From NCBI RefSeq assembly GCF_036088315.1, contig NZ_CP107996.1:2810501-2874500 (forward strand): a stretch of DNA of 64,000 nt, in the 5' to 3' direction. This document shows, piece by piece, positions 52,055 through 59,828 of this stretch. This stretch comes from Streptomyces sp. NBC_00344 (lineage in GTDB: Bacteria; Actinomycetota; Actinomycetes; Streptomycetales; Streptomycetaceae). Position numbers and translations under genes: made by a program. The notes under the pieces were generated by a model. It was not told the origin of the DNA, ran no database searches, and saw only the letters and a program-made list of their open reading frames with translations. How positions within the stretch are numbered: position 1 is the first letter of the stretch; each line of letters starts with the position of its first letter.

Positions 52055-53362
52055 ATGGCCGATCGCTATCTGCACTTCACGAGCACAGCACCCGGCCGTT
52101 TCCTGACCAGCAGGCTCGGCCTCCCGCAACCCGCTGAACTGCGCCGATGGTCGGTCGAACACCCCTCCCTCGACGGCCCGTTGCTCCATCTGACGGCGGG
52201 CGGCACACCGCTCTCCGGGCTTGCCGGCCTGCTGGGCCGCACCGGTCACGAGATCGCCGGGAAGGCCGAACGGCCCGCCGGCGTGGTGCTGGACGCGACC
52301 GGGGTGACGACGGTGAGCGGGCTCGCGGATGTCCATGCCGCGCTGCACCCCGTCGTACGGTCGGTGGCGTCCGGCGGCCGGTTCGTGGTGCTCGGTTCGC
52401 CGCTCTCCGTGGAGGACCACCATCAGGCCGCGGCGCAGCAGGCGTTGGAGGGCTTCGTACGGTCGCTGGGCAAAGAGGTCGGGCGGGGCCGCACGGTACA
52501 GCTGGTCCGGTCGGCGTCGGCGCGCGCGGCCGAGTCGACCCTGCGCTTTCTGCTGTCGCCGAAGTCCGCCTACGTCAGCGGCCAGGTCATCGAGATCGCG
52601 GATGTCGAACCGGCCTCCCCGGAGACCTGGGACCTCCCGCTCGCCGGACGCAACGCGCTGGTCACCGGGTCCGCACGCGGTATCGGCGCCTCGGTCGCCG
52701 CGACGCTGGCACGGGACGGCGCCCAGGTCTTCTGCCTGGACGTCCCCCAGTCGGGCGACGAACTGGCCGGAACCGCGGCCCGTATCGGCGCGACCGCACT
52801 CCCCATGGACATCACGGCCGCAGATGCCGCAGACCGCATGGCCGAGGCGTTCCCCGACGGCCTGGACGTCCTGGTCCACAACGCGGGCATCACCCGCGAC
52901 CGCCGCCTCGCCAACATGCCGGCGGACCGCTGGGCGAGTGTGCTCGACGTCAATCTGGACAGCGTCCTGCGGACCACCGACACGCTGCTGGAGTCGGGCG
53001 CTCTGCGGGCGGGCGGGCGGATCATCGCCACGGCATCCATCGCCGGTATCGCCGGAAACACCGGCCAGACCAACTACGCGGCGAGCAAGGCGGGGATCAT
53101 CGGGCTGGTACGGGTCCTGGCCACCCGGCTCGCCGATCAGGGCATCACCGTCAACGCCGTGGCTCCCGGCTTCATCGAGACGAAGATGACGGCTGCCGTG
53201 CCGTTGTTCATCCGGGAGGCGGGCCGGCGGATGAACTCGCTGGGACAGGGCGGCCTCCCGGTGGACGTGGCCGAGACCACGGCGTGGTTCGCGAATCCCG
53301 CGTCGGGCGGGGTCCGGGGACAGGTGGTGCGGGTGTGCGGACAGAGCCTGCTGGGGGCGTGA
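52055..53362 (+). CDS. High-molecular-weight 3-oxoacyl-ACP/CoA reductase (FabG4-like)
   Basis: NADPH-type short-chain dehydrogenase of the long FabG subgroup. 435 residues: an N-terminal flavodoxin-like domain (1-190) without clear cofactor motif, then the SDR domain with ALVTGSARGIGAS near 210-222. Catalytic Ser, Tyr and Lys lie in ASIAGIAGNTGQTNYAASKAG-type context near 330-350. The ATG at 52055 follows GGGAG. These proteins reduce 3-oxoacyl-CoA/ACP and are often beside MaoC and thiolase genes, as here. Confidence 0.92.
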   Translation: MADRYLHFTSTAPGRFLTSRLGLPQPAELRRWSVEHPSLDGPLLHLTAGGTPLSGLAGLLGRTGHEIAGKAERPAGVVLDATGVTTVSGLADVHAALHPVVRSVASGGRFVVLGSPLSVEDHHQAAAQQALEGFVRSLGKEVGRGRTVQLVRSASARAAESTLRFLLSPKSAYVSGQVIEIADVEPASPETWDLPLAGRNALVTGSARGIGASVAATLARDGAQVFCLDVPQSGDELAGTAARIGATALPMDITAADAADRMAEAFPDGLDVLVHNAGITRDRRLANMPADRWASVLDVNLDSVLRTTDTLLESGALRAGGRIIATASIAGIAGNTGQTNYAASKAGIIGLVRVLATRLADQGITVNAVAPGFIETKMTAAVPLFIREAGRRMNSLGQGGLPVDVAETTAWFANPASGGVRGQVVRVCGQSLLGA

Positions 53363-53488
53363 CCGGGGCCGTACGCCCCCCACCCCCCTCCGACCCGGCC
53401 GGCTCGATCCCGCCCGGCTCGGGCCCGCCCGGAACCGGGTGTGAATCCCCCGGCCGCCGGCTCACCCGCCCTACCCCAGGAGGCACCC

Positions 53489-54307
53489 ATGCCCCACAGC
53501 CCGCTCCCGCTCACTCTTGCCCGCGCGGCCCTCGCCTCTCCGCTCCGCCGCCGTCCGACCCCCGAATCGGCGCTCCCCGCGACCCGCCTGACCGCACCCG
53601 CGGCCCCGGCCGACCCGGCGCGCCTGGCCGCCTACGCGGAGGTCTGCGGCTGCCCCACGACCGACCCGCTCCCCCTCGCCTATCCGCACGTGCTCGGCTT
53701 CCCGCTGGCCATGCGGCTGATGGCCGGCCGGGGCTTCCCGCTGCCGCTGCCGGGACTGGTGCACACCTGGATCGACATCGAGGCCCACCGGCGGCTGCAC
53801 CCGACGGACCCGCTGGAACTCACCGTCTACGCGAAGGGGCTGGCCGCGCACCGGCGCGGGACCGAGGTGACGATCGTGACCGAGGCCCGGCTGGAAGGGG
53901 AGACGGTGTGGGAATCACGGAGCGGCTATCTGGCCCGCCACCGGGTGGGCGACGCCGGGACACGGCCACCGGCCCGCGACACCGGGCTGCTGCCTGCCAC
54001 CGCCGTGTGGTCACTGCCCGGCGACCTCGGCCGGAGGTACGCGGCCGCGTCCGGCGACCGGAACCCCATTCATCTGCATCCGCTCGGCGCGAAGCTCTTC
54101 GGGTTTCCCCGCACGGTCGCTCACGGGATGTGGACCTTCGCCCGCTGCCTGGCCGAGGCCGACACCGGCGGTCAACCGGCCCGTGCACGAGCCGAGTTCA
54201 GGGCGCCGGTGCTGCTTCCCTGCACGGTCACCCATGCGGCTGGAGGCGGCGCGTTCCAGCTGCGCAGCAAGGACCGGATCCATCTGAGCGGAGAGATCAG
54301 CGGGTAG
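53489..54307 (+). CDS. MaoC-like (R)-specific enoyl-CoA hydratase
   Basis: 272-residue two-domain hot-dog protein. The C-terminal MaoC domain contains YAAASGDRNPIHLHPLGAK, the hydratase-2 motif with Asp and His, then GFPRTVAHGMW. The N-terminal domain lacks it and is probably structural. The ATG at 53489 has AGGAGG upstream. It follows the FabG gene on the same strand and overlaps the TetR gene tail-to-tail by 11 bases. It should hydrate enoyl-CoA in the same pathway as FabG and thiolase. Confidence 0.9.
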   Translation: MPHSPLPLTLARAALASPLRRRPTPESALPATRLTAPAAPADPARLAAYAEVCGCPTTDPLPLAYPHVLGFPLAMRLMAGRGFPLPLPGLVHTWIDIEAHRRLHPTDPLELTVYAKGLAAHRRGTEVTIVTEARLEGETVWESRSGYLARHRVGDAGTRPPARDTGLLPATAVWSLPGDLGRRYAAASGDRNPIHLHPLGAKLFGFPRTVAHGMWTFARCLAEADTGGQPARARAEFRAPVLLPCTVTHAAGGGAFQLRSKDRIHLSGEISG

Positions 54308-54974
54308 CGGCCGGCGCTCCGCGGCGGAGGGACGGCGACCAGCGCTCGCCGTTCATCAGGTTCTCCAGGCCGGCCCACGCGAAGTTCATCAGCGTCCCCG
54401 CCGCCTCCTTGGCCGAAACGCCAGGGGTGTCGTTCGCCCAGCCGGCCAGCGACTCCGCGGCGCCGACCAGGGCCTGGGCGAGGCCGGCCACGTCGCGGTC
54501 CGGCAGGGCCGGGTCGTGGTGCGCCTCACGGGCCGCTTCACCGATCAGACCGGTCACGAACTTCGTGATCTCCTCGCGCATGACGCCCACTTCGGCCGCG
54601 AACGGCTCACCGTGCGTGCGCGCCTGCCGGTGCAGCACATTCCAGCCGTCGGGGTGCCCCGCGGTGTGCTCGAAGAACGCCCTGAGTCCGTGCCAGAGTT
54701 GCTGGTCGGCCGGCACTCCGGACTCGACACCGGCCTGCACCGCGTCGACCAGCGACTGGGCCTCACGCCGGATGCAGGCGGTGAAGAGGTCTTCCTTGGA
54801 GTTCAGGTACAGGTAGACCAAGGGCTTGGACACACCGGCCAGTTCGGCGATCTCGTCCATCGAGGCGGCCCGGTAGCCACGCTGCCCGAAGGTCCGCACA
54901 GCAGCATCCAGCATCTGCTGCTCACGTACGGCGCGAGGCATCCGTTTGGCCTTGGCTGCCTTGACTGCACCCAC
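54297..54974 (-). CDS. TetR family transcriptional regulator
   Basis: 225-residue DNA-binding protein. The N-terminal helix-turn-helix reads AASMDEIAELAGVSKPLVYLY, typical of TetR; the rest is a helical ligand and dimer domain. The GTG at 54974 follows GGAAGGGA. Located at the end of the lipid-gene set with a palindrome between the divergent promoters and a second repeat upstream of itself, it is the likely repressor of the set. An acyl-CoA ligand is a reasonable guess, as in FadR-like TetR proteins. Confidence 0.9.
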   Translation of the reverse strand: MGAVKAAKAKRMPRAVREQQMLDAAVRTFGQRGYRAASMDEIAELAGVSKPLVYLYLNSKEDLFTACIRREAQSLVDAVQAGVESGVPADQQLWHGLRAFFEHTAGHPDGWNVLHRQARTHGEPFAAEVGVMREEITKFVTGLIGEAAREAHHDPALPDRDVAGLAQALVGAAESLAGWANDTPGVSAKEAAGTLMNFAWAGLENLMNGERWSPSLRRGAPAATR

Positions 54975-55001
54975 CTGAGAGGTCCCTTCCGCCGGTCGGT
55001 C

Positions 55002-55021
55002 GTACTCATCGGCAAGAGTAC
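55002..55021 (-). promoter_or_regulatory. Inverted repeat upstream of TetR gene
   Basis: GTACTC and GAGTAC, six-base arms with an eight-base spacer, about 30 bases ahead of the TetR start. It shares the ACTC/GAGT core with the palindrome at 52003-52020 and might mediate autoregulation. Confidence 0.4.
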
Positions 55022-55081
55022 GGCTCCCGCCCATGCCGTTCGCACGGAGCCGGGACGGTGGCGCGAAGTGTGCGACCGGAC

Positions 55082-55378
55082 CTACTGGGTGATGCCGTCC
55101 TCCTGGGTACGGCTGGCCTCCAGCTTGGCCTTCGCGCGGTCGACCCTGCCGACCAGCTGCTGGGACATCTGATCCCGCTGGTTGCGCAGCAGCACGAAGC
55201 TGAGCGGGGCGGAGATCACCAGCGCGAGCAGGATGGTCCAGATGAAGTTGGATCCGCCGAGGCCCTTGGGCAGCACACCGAAGTGGATGAGCAGTGCGAC
55301 AAAGACGAGGGACCCCATGAAGATGCCGATCCGCATCGCGGTGTAACGAATCGTGGCGCCCGGCTTGGCTACAGACAC
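55082..55378 (-). CDS. DUF4229-like membrane protein
   Basis: 98 residues with two membrane helices (about 14-35 and 45-65), ending in a charged helix (MSQQLVGRVDRAKAKLEASR). The pattern of a short basic start (RYTAMRIGIF), two helices and a Arg/Lys-rich tail matches the actinobacterial DUF4229 group, present next to menaquinone and lipid genes in relatives as far as I recall. Function unknown. Confidence 0.72.
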   Translation of the reverse strand: MSVAKPGATIRYTAMRIGIFMGSLVFVALLIHFGVLPKGLGGSNFIWTILLALVISAPLSFVLLRNQRDQMSQQLVGRVDRAKAKLEASRTQEDGITQ

Positions 55379-55449
55379 GGCTGAGGCCTTTCTCTTCGTG
55401 TGCTCGGCATCGGATCCTGTCCGACAAGTGAAGCACGCCCCACTTGTGA

Positions 55450-55974
55450 TCAGCTCAGCGGGAGCAGCATCGTGATGTCGTCCCGGTCGTCACCTGGGGC
55501 GACGCGGATCGCGTCGGGCACCCGGCCCACTTCCTTGTAACCGCAGGACGCGTAGAAGCGGTCCACGCCGGTGCCGCCCCGGCAGGTCAGCCGGACCGCC
55601 TCGATACCGCCGATCGAACGGGCCGCACCGGCCGCGGCGGCCATCAGATCGCGGCCGTAGCCCTTGCCCTGGTGGGACGGGTGGACCATCACCGTGTACA
55701 GCCAGAGCCAGTGCCGCATCAGGCGGTGGGTGTTGTGCATCAGGAAAGCGGTCGCCGCGACCGTGCCGTCGTCCTCCCGTCCGACCAGCAGCCGGGTACG
55801 GCCATCGGCCATCGACGCCAGGTGCTTGACCAGCTCGGGGCGTACGTCGTCCGGCGTGACCGGCGGTATGAAGCCGACGGCGCCGCCCGCGTTCGTCACA
55901 TCTGTCCAGAGCGCGACGACACCGTCCCGCAGGGCCGGGTCCATCGGCGGGTCGAGCTGAAACGTGAGGCTCAT
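55450..55974 (-). CDS. GNAT family N-acetyltransferase
   Basis: 174 residues with the acetyl-CoA loop VMVHPSHQGKGYGRDLMAAA near 93-112 and a C-terminal segment FYASCGYKEVGRVP. Substrate not predictable. It lies 7 kb away from the other GNAT-like features only by chance; locally it follows mqnE on the same strand but across a strong hairpin at 55995-56022, so it is a separate unit. Confidence 0.87.
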   Translation of the reverse strand: MSLTFQLDPPMDPALRDGVVALWTDVTNAGGAVGFIPPVTPDDVRPELVKHLASMADGRTRLLVGREDDGTVAATAFLMHNTHRLMRHWLWLYTVMVHPSHQGKGYGRDLMAAAAGAARSIGGIEAVRLTCRGGTGVDRFYASCGYKEVGRVPDAIRVAPGDDRDDITMLLPLS

Positions 55975-55994
55975 GAATCCAGCGTAGAAAGGGG

Positions 55995-56022
55995 CGGAGC
56001 CCCGGCGGTGACCGGGGCTCCG
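55995..56022 (-). terminator. Terminator after mqnE
   Basis: Perfect 11-base stem (CGGAGCCCCGG / CCGGGGCTCCG) with a six-base loop, 48 bases past the mqnE stop on the minus strand. Confidence 0.75.
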
Positions 56023-56070
56023 GACCGGCTGCGTGCCGGGGGCCTGCGCCGGGGATCCCCGGCGGCGGCC

Positions 56071-57249
56071 TCAGAAGCGCATCAGCTGAGGCGATTCCCT
56101 GCGGTCCGCGTCCGGGCCCTCGTACTCGCGGATGATCTCGTAGCGCGTGTTGCGCTCGACCGGGCGGAAGCCCGCGTCGCGGATCAGCTCGAGCAGGTCC
56201 TCGCGGCCCAGTTTGTTCGGCGTCCCGTAGTTGTCGGCGTCATGCGTGATCTTGTACTCGACGACCGAGCCGTCCATGTCGTCGGCGCCGTGCTGCAGGG
56301 CGAGCTGCGATGTCTGCACACCGTGCATCACCCAGAAGACCTTGACGTGCGGGACGTTGTCGAAGAGCAGCCGCGAGACCGCGAAGGTCTTCAGCGCCTC
56401 GGCGCCGGTCGCCATCGTCGTCCGCGCCTGAAGCCTGTTGCGGACCTTGCCGTCCTTCATGTCCACGAAGTCGTGCTGGTAGCGCAGCGGGATGAAGACC
56501 TGGAAACCACCGGTCTCGTCCTGCAGCTCACGCAGCCGCAGCACATGGTCCACCCGGTGGCGCGGCTCCTCGATGTGGCCGTACAGCATCGTCGCCGGGG
56601 TCTTCAGACCCTTCTCGTGCGCGAGGCGGTGGATGCGCGACCAGTCCTCCCAGTGGGTCCGGTGATCGACGATGTGCTGCCGGACCTCCCAGTCGAAGAT
56701 CTCGGCGCCGCCACCGGTGAGCGACTCCAGACCGGCCTCGATCAGTTCGTCGAGGATCTCGGACGCGGTGAGCCCGGAGATCGTCTCGAAGTGATGGATC
56801 TCGGTGGCGGTGAACGCCTTCAGCGCGACCTGCGGGAGGGCCTCCTTGAGCGCGCTGAGCGAACGGGGGTAGTAGCGCCACGGCAGCGTCGGGTGCAGCC
56901 CGTTGACGATGTGCAGCTCGGTGAGGTTCTCGCCCTCCATCGCCTGGGCGAGGCGGACGGCCTCCTCGATGCGCATCGTGTACGCGTCCTTCTCGCCCGG
57001 CTTGCGCTGGAACGAGCAGTAGGCGCACGAGGCGGTGCACACATTGGTCATGTTGAGGTGGCGGTTGACGTTGAAGTGAACGACGTCACCGTTCTTGCGG
57101 GTACGCACCTCATGGGCCAGACCGCCCAGCCAGGCCAGGTCGTCACTCTCGTAGAGGGCGATCCCGTCCTCACGGCTCAGCCGCTCACCGGCCCTGACCT
57201 TCTGCTCAAGCTCGCGCTTGAAGCCGACATCGTCGACAGATGCAGTCAT
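56071..57249 (-). CDS. mqnE: Aminofutalosine synthase (radical SAM)
   Basis: MqnE joins 3-enolpyruvylbenzoate with adenosyl carbon from SAM in the futalosine route. 392 residues, with cluster motif CTASCAYC (Cys71, 75, 78) followed by SFQRKPGE, the MqnE variant. Other family segments: HIVNGLHPTLPW and FIPLRYQHDF. The ATG at 57249 has GGGAGG nine bases upstream; the longer frame is rejected. With mqnA and mqnC in the window, only MqnB and MqnD of the early steps are missing here. Confidence 0.95.
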   Translation of the reverse strand: MTASVDDVGFKRELEQKVRAGERLSREDGIALYESDDLAWLGGLAHEVRTRKNGDVVHFNVNRHLNMTNVCTASCAYCSFQRKPGEKDAYTMRIEEAVRLAQAMEGENLTELHIVNGLHPTLPWRYYPRSLSALKEALPQVALKAFTATEIHHFETISGLTASEILDELIEAGLESLTGGGAEIFDWEVRQHIVDHRTHWEDWSRIHRLAHEKGLKTPATMLYGHIEEPRHRVDHVLRLRELQDETGGFQVFIPLRYQHDFVDMKDGKVRNRLQARTTMATGAEALKTFAVSRLLFDNVPHVKVFWVMHGVQTSQLALQHGADDMDGSVVEYKITHDADNYGTPNKLGREDLLELIRDAGFRPVERNTRYEIIREYEGPDADRRESPQLMRF

Positions 57250-57343
57250 GTGGCGGCCGCCTCCCAATTCAGTACGTACAAACCCAGCCAACCGTACGCC
57301 GCCCCCGCCCGCCGGGCGGGGGGACCCCCTGTGACGCCACGCG

Positions 57344-57799
57344 TCACCCTTCGTCCGGCAGGTCGCCCACCCGGTTCTCCCACTTGGTCGAGAGCACGAT
57401 GGTGGTGCGGGTCCGCGAGACGCCCTTGGTGCCGCTGAGCCGCCGGATCGTGCGCTCCAGGCCGTCCACGTCACCGACCCTGACCTTGAGCATGTACGAG
57501 TCGTCGCCCGCGATGAACCAGGCGTCCTCGATCTCGGCGAGGTCCTTCAGCCGGTGTGCCACGTCCTCGTGGTCCGCTGCGTCGGAGAGCGAGATGCCGA
57601 TGAGTGCGGTCACCCCGAGGCCGAGCGACTTCGCATCGACGGTGGCGCGGTAGCCCGTGATGACTCCGGCCGTCTCGAGCCTGTTGATGCGGTCGGTGAC
57701 GCTGGGGCCGGAGAGCCCCACGAGCCTGCCGAGCTCGGCGTAGGAGGCCCGGCCGTTCTCTCGAAGCGCCTGGATGAGCTGCCTGTCCACCGCGTCCAT
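57344..57799 (-). CDS. Lrp/AsnC family transcriptional regulator
   Basis: 151 residues: N-terminal helix-turn-helix (GLSGPSVTDRINRLE) and C-terminal RAM/effector-binding domain (SYMLKVRVGDVDGLERTI). The ATG at 57799 is preferred since GGAAGG sits ten bases ahead; an ATG at 57817 in frame is possible. It lies between mqnE and a divergent 40-residue gene. Amino acid ligand unknown. Confidence 0.9.
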   Translation of the reverse strand: MDAVDRQLIQALRENGRASYAELGRLVGLSGPSVTDRINRLETAGVITGYRATVDAKSLGLGVTALIGISLSDAADHEDVAHRLKDLAEIEDAWFIAGDDSYMLKVRVGDVDGLERTIRRLSGTKGVSRTRTTIVLSTKWENRVGDLPDEG

Positions 57800-57834
57800 A
57801 GGGATGAAGCCTTCCATTATTCAGCGATAACGCG

Positions 57835-57877
57835 AGTCTAAGTGTAGAATCTAAGGCGTGCAGGGAAAAAACCCTGC
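57835..57877. promoter_or_regulatory. Divergent -10 boxes and hairpin between Lrp gene and small gene
   Basis: TAGACT (minus, 57840-57835) and TAGAAT (plus, 57845-57850) can serve as divergent -10 boxes with poor -35 elements. GCAGGG-AAAAAA-CCCTGC at 57860-57877 is a perfect hairpin near the plus-strand transcript start. Confidence 0.4.
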
Positions 57878-57905
57878 GAATCTTTCATCAGGAGTGGATT
57901 TCACC

Positions 57906-58028
57906 GTGTACACGATCGAGATGGCCTACGCCCGCATGCGTGAGCTGCAGGACCTGGCCAACCGTTCGCGTGACCACCGGCCCGCGCCCGCCGAGCGCCG
58001 CACCGGGCGCCACGCCAAGAAGCGCTGA
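57906..58028 (+). CDS. Small conserved-looking 40-residue protein
   Basis: 40 residues, start GTG with AGGAG ten bases upstream, ending before the ubiX terminator. The product reads as a helix (TIEMAYARMRELQDLANR) followed by an Arg/His-rich tail ending HAKKR. No domain known. High third-position GC, a good ribosome site and promoter-like boxes upstream support a real gene. It is too short for standard ORF cut-offs. Confidence 0.72.
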   Translation: MYTIEMAYARMRELQDLANRSRDHRPAPAERRTGRHAKKR

Positions 58029-58066
58029 CCCGGCCGGTCCGCCGGCGCTGCGGCAGGCAGCATCAG

Positions 58067-58086
58067 CCCCGGGCCACCACCCGGGG
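58067..58086. terminator. Hairpin between small gene and ubiX
   Basis: CCCCGGG and CCCGGGG form a perfect seven-base stem with a six-base loop; convergent genes on both sides. Medium strength. Confidence 0.5.
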
Positions 58087-58091
58087 CGTCA

Positions 58092-58787
58092 CTAGTCCGT
58101 ACGGGAGCCACCAAGCTCCCCCTTCCAGCGGCGGTACAGCTGATGCGGCACCCCCGCCGCGTCCAGCACCCGCCCCGCGACGAAATCCACCAGATCCTGG
58201 ATATGCGTCGCTCCCGCGTAGAACGCCGGAGAGGCGGGCAGCACCACAGCGCCCGCCTCGTCCAGGGTCACCAGATGCCTGAGCGTCGACGCGTTCAGCG
58301 GGGTCTCCCGCACCGCGACCACCAGCCGGCGCCGCTCCTTGAGCGTCACGCTCGCCGCCCGCTGCAGCAGATCCTTCGAGAGCCCCAGCGCCACTCCGGC
58401 CACACACGCCGTGGACGCCGGCACGATCAGCATGCCCTTGACGGGATACGAGCCGGACGAGGGTCCGGCAGCCAGATCCCCGGCGGCCCAGTGCCGCACC
58501 GCGCCTCGCACGCGTTCGCCGCCGACCGTGAAGGTTCCCGGCTTCCCGTCCGCGCCCCTGGCGAGCCAGGTCCGCAGGTCCGTCTCCCAGTGCGCGTCCC
58601 TGAAGGCGATCCCGGTCTCGTCGAGGAGCGTCAGCCGCGAGGCCCTGCTGACCACCAGGTCCACGTCCTCGCCCGCGTCCAGCAGGCCGCGCAGCACCGC
58701 TGCCGCGTACGGCGTGCCGGACGCGCCCGAGACTCCGACGACCCAGGGTCGCCGGGGCTGCTGACTGTGTACGTGTCCGTGCTCCAC
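58092..58787 (-). CDS. ubiX: UbiX-type flavin prenyltransferase
   Basis: Makes prenylated FMN, the cofactor of UbiD decarboxylases. 231 residues with the phosphate-binding VGVSGASGTPYAAAVL and the central MLIVPASTACVAGVALGLS motif, both UbiX marks. Next to the UbiD gene and mqnP, this is the UbiX of the menaquinone (futalosine) pathway in Streptomyces. Start at GTG 58787 (VEHGHVHS) is chosen by context; ribosome site weak. Confidence 0.92.
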   Translation of the reverse strand: MEHGHVHSQQPRRPWVVGVSGASGTPYAAAVLRGLLDAGEDVDLVVSRASRLTLLDETGIAFRDAHWETDLRTWLARGADGKPGTFTVGGERVRGAVRHWAAGDLAAGPSSGSYPVKGMLIVPASTACVAGVALGLSKDLLQRAASVTLKERRRLVVAVRETPLNASTLRHLVTLDEAGAVVLPASPAFYAGATHIQDLVDFVAGRVLDAAGVPHQLYRRWKGELGGSRTD

Positions 58788-58904
58788 GTATCCGAGCCTA
58801 TCCGGCGGCCCCGGACCGGCAGGGAGCCAGGTTGGCCCGGCCGCGGACGGCACCCGCCCGGTGCCCGGCTCCGCGGCCGTCGCACGTCCCGGGCAGGTCC
58901 GCGC

Positions 58905-59828
58905 TCAGACGGTCAGTCCCCGCACCAGCAGGTCCAGCAGGGCGCACACGAACAGCGCGATCCCGATGAATCCGTTGACCGAGAAGAAGGCCCGGTTCAG
59001 CCGGGACAGATCGTGCGGCTTCACGACGTTGTGCTCGTAGACGAAGGCCGCCGCGACGATCACCAGGCCGATCCAGAAGAACGCTCCGGCGCCGGTAGCC
59101 AGCGCGTACCAGACCAGCAGCGCGGTCGTCACCGCATGGCAGGCGCGGGCACCGTACAGCGCCGCCGGGATACCGAAACGGGCCGGCACGGACAGCACAC
59201 CGTGCGCGCGGTCCGCCTGGACGTCCTGGCAGCCGAAGATCAGGTCGAAGCCGCCGATCCAGACGCCGACCGCGAGACCGAGGATGACCGCGTCCCACGA
59301 CCACGCGCCGGTGATGGCGATCCAGGCACCGACCGGCCCGATCGCCTGCGCCAGACCGAGGATGGCGTGCGGGAAGTTGGTGAACCGCTTCCCGTACGGA
59401 TAGACCACCATCGGGATCACCGCGATGGGGGCCAGCGCCAGACAGAGCATGTTCAGCGCGGCCGCGGCACCCAGGAAGACCACCACGGCAACCAGCGCCC
59501 CGGTCCACGCCGACCGCACCGAGACCGCACCGGTCACCAGCTCCCGGGTCGCGGTACGCGGGTTCCGGGCGTCGATCTCACGGTCGATGATCCGGTTGCA
59601 GGCCATCGCGAAGGTACGCAGCCCGACCATGGCGAGAGTGACCAGGAGCAGCCGCCCCCAATGGATGTTGCCGTCGAGCCGGTACATCGCGGTCAGCGCG
59701 GCGATGTAGGCGAAGGGCAGCGCGAAGACCGAGTGCTCGATCATCACCAGCCGCAGAAAGGCCTTGACCTTGCCCGGTGGTGCGGGTTGGGGTCCGAAGA
59801 GATCCGGCGTTACTGAATCGGCGCTCAC
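58905..59828 (-). CDS. mqnP: Menaquinone biosynthesis prenyltransferase (UbiA family)
   Basis: Integral membrane prenyltransferase attaching the polyprenyl chain to the aromatic acid of the pathway. 307 residues, about eight helices. The first Asp-rich site is NRIIDREIDARNPRT and the second DLIFGCQDVQADRAHG, as in UbiA proteins. The GTG at 59828 overlaps the ubiD stop by four bases (59825-59828). Order ubiD-mqnP-ubiX on the minus strand matches the known late menaquinone block of Streptomyces. Confidence 0.92.
   Translation of the reverse strand: MSADSVTPDLFGPQPAPPGKVKAFLRLVMIEHSVFALPFAYIAALTAMYRLDGNIHWGRLLLVTLAMVGLRTFAMACNRIIDREIDARNPRTATRELVTGAVSVRSAWTGALVAVVVFLGAAAALNMLCLALAPIAVIPMVVYPYGKRFTNFPHAILGLAQAIGPVGAWIAITGAWSWDAVILGLAVGVWIGGFDLIFGCQDVQADRAHGVLSVPARFGIPAALYGARACHAVTTALLVWYALATGAGAFFWIGLVIVAAAFVYEHNVVKPHDLSRLNRAFFSVNGFIGIALFVCALLDLLVRGLTV

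Noticed and set aside
48794..54307. Polyketide or other biosynthetic gene cluster
   Set aside because: Acyl-CoA synthetase, thiolase, FabG and MaoC here look like fatty-acid oxidation genes; no ketosynthase, ACP or tailoring genes.
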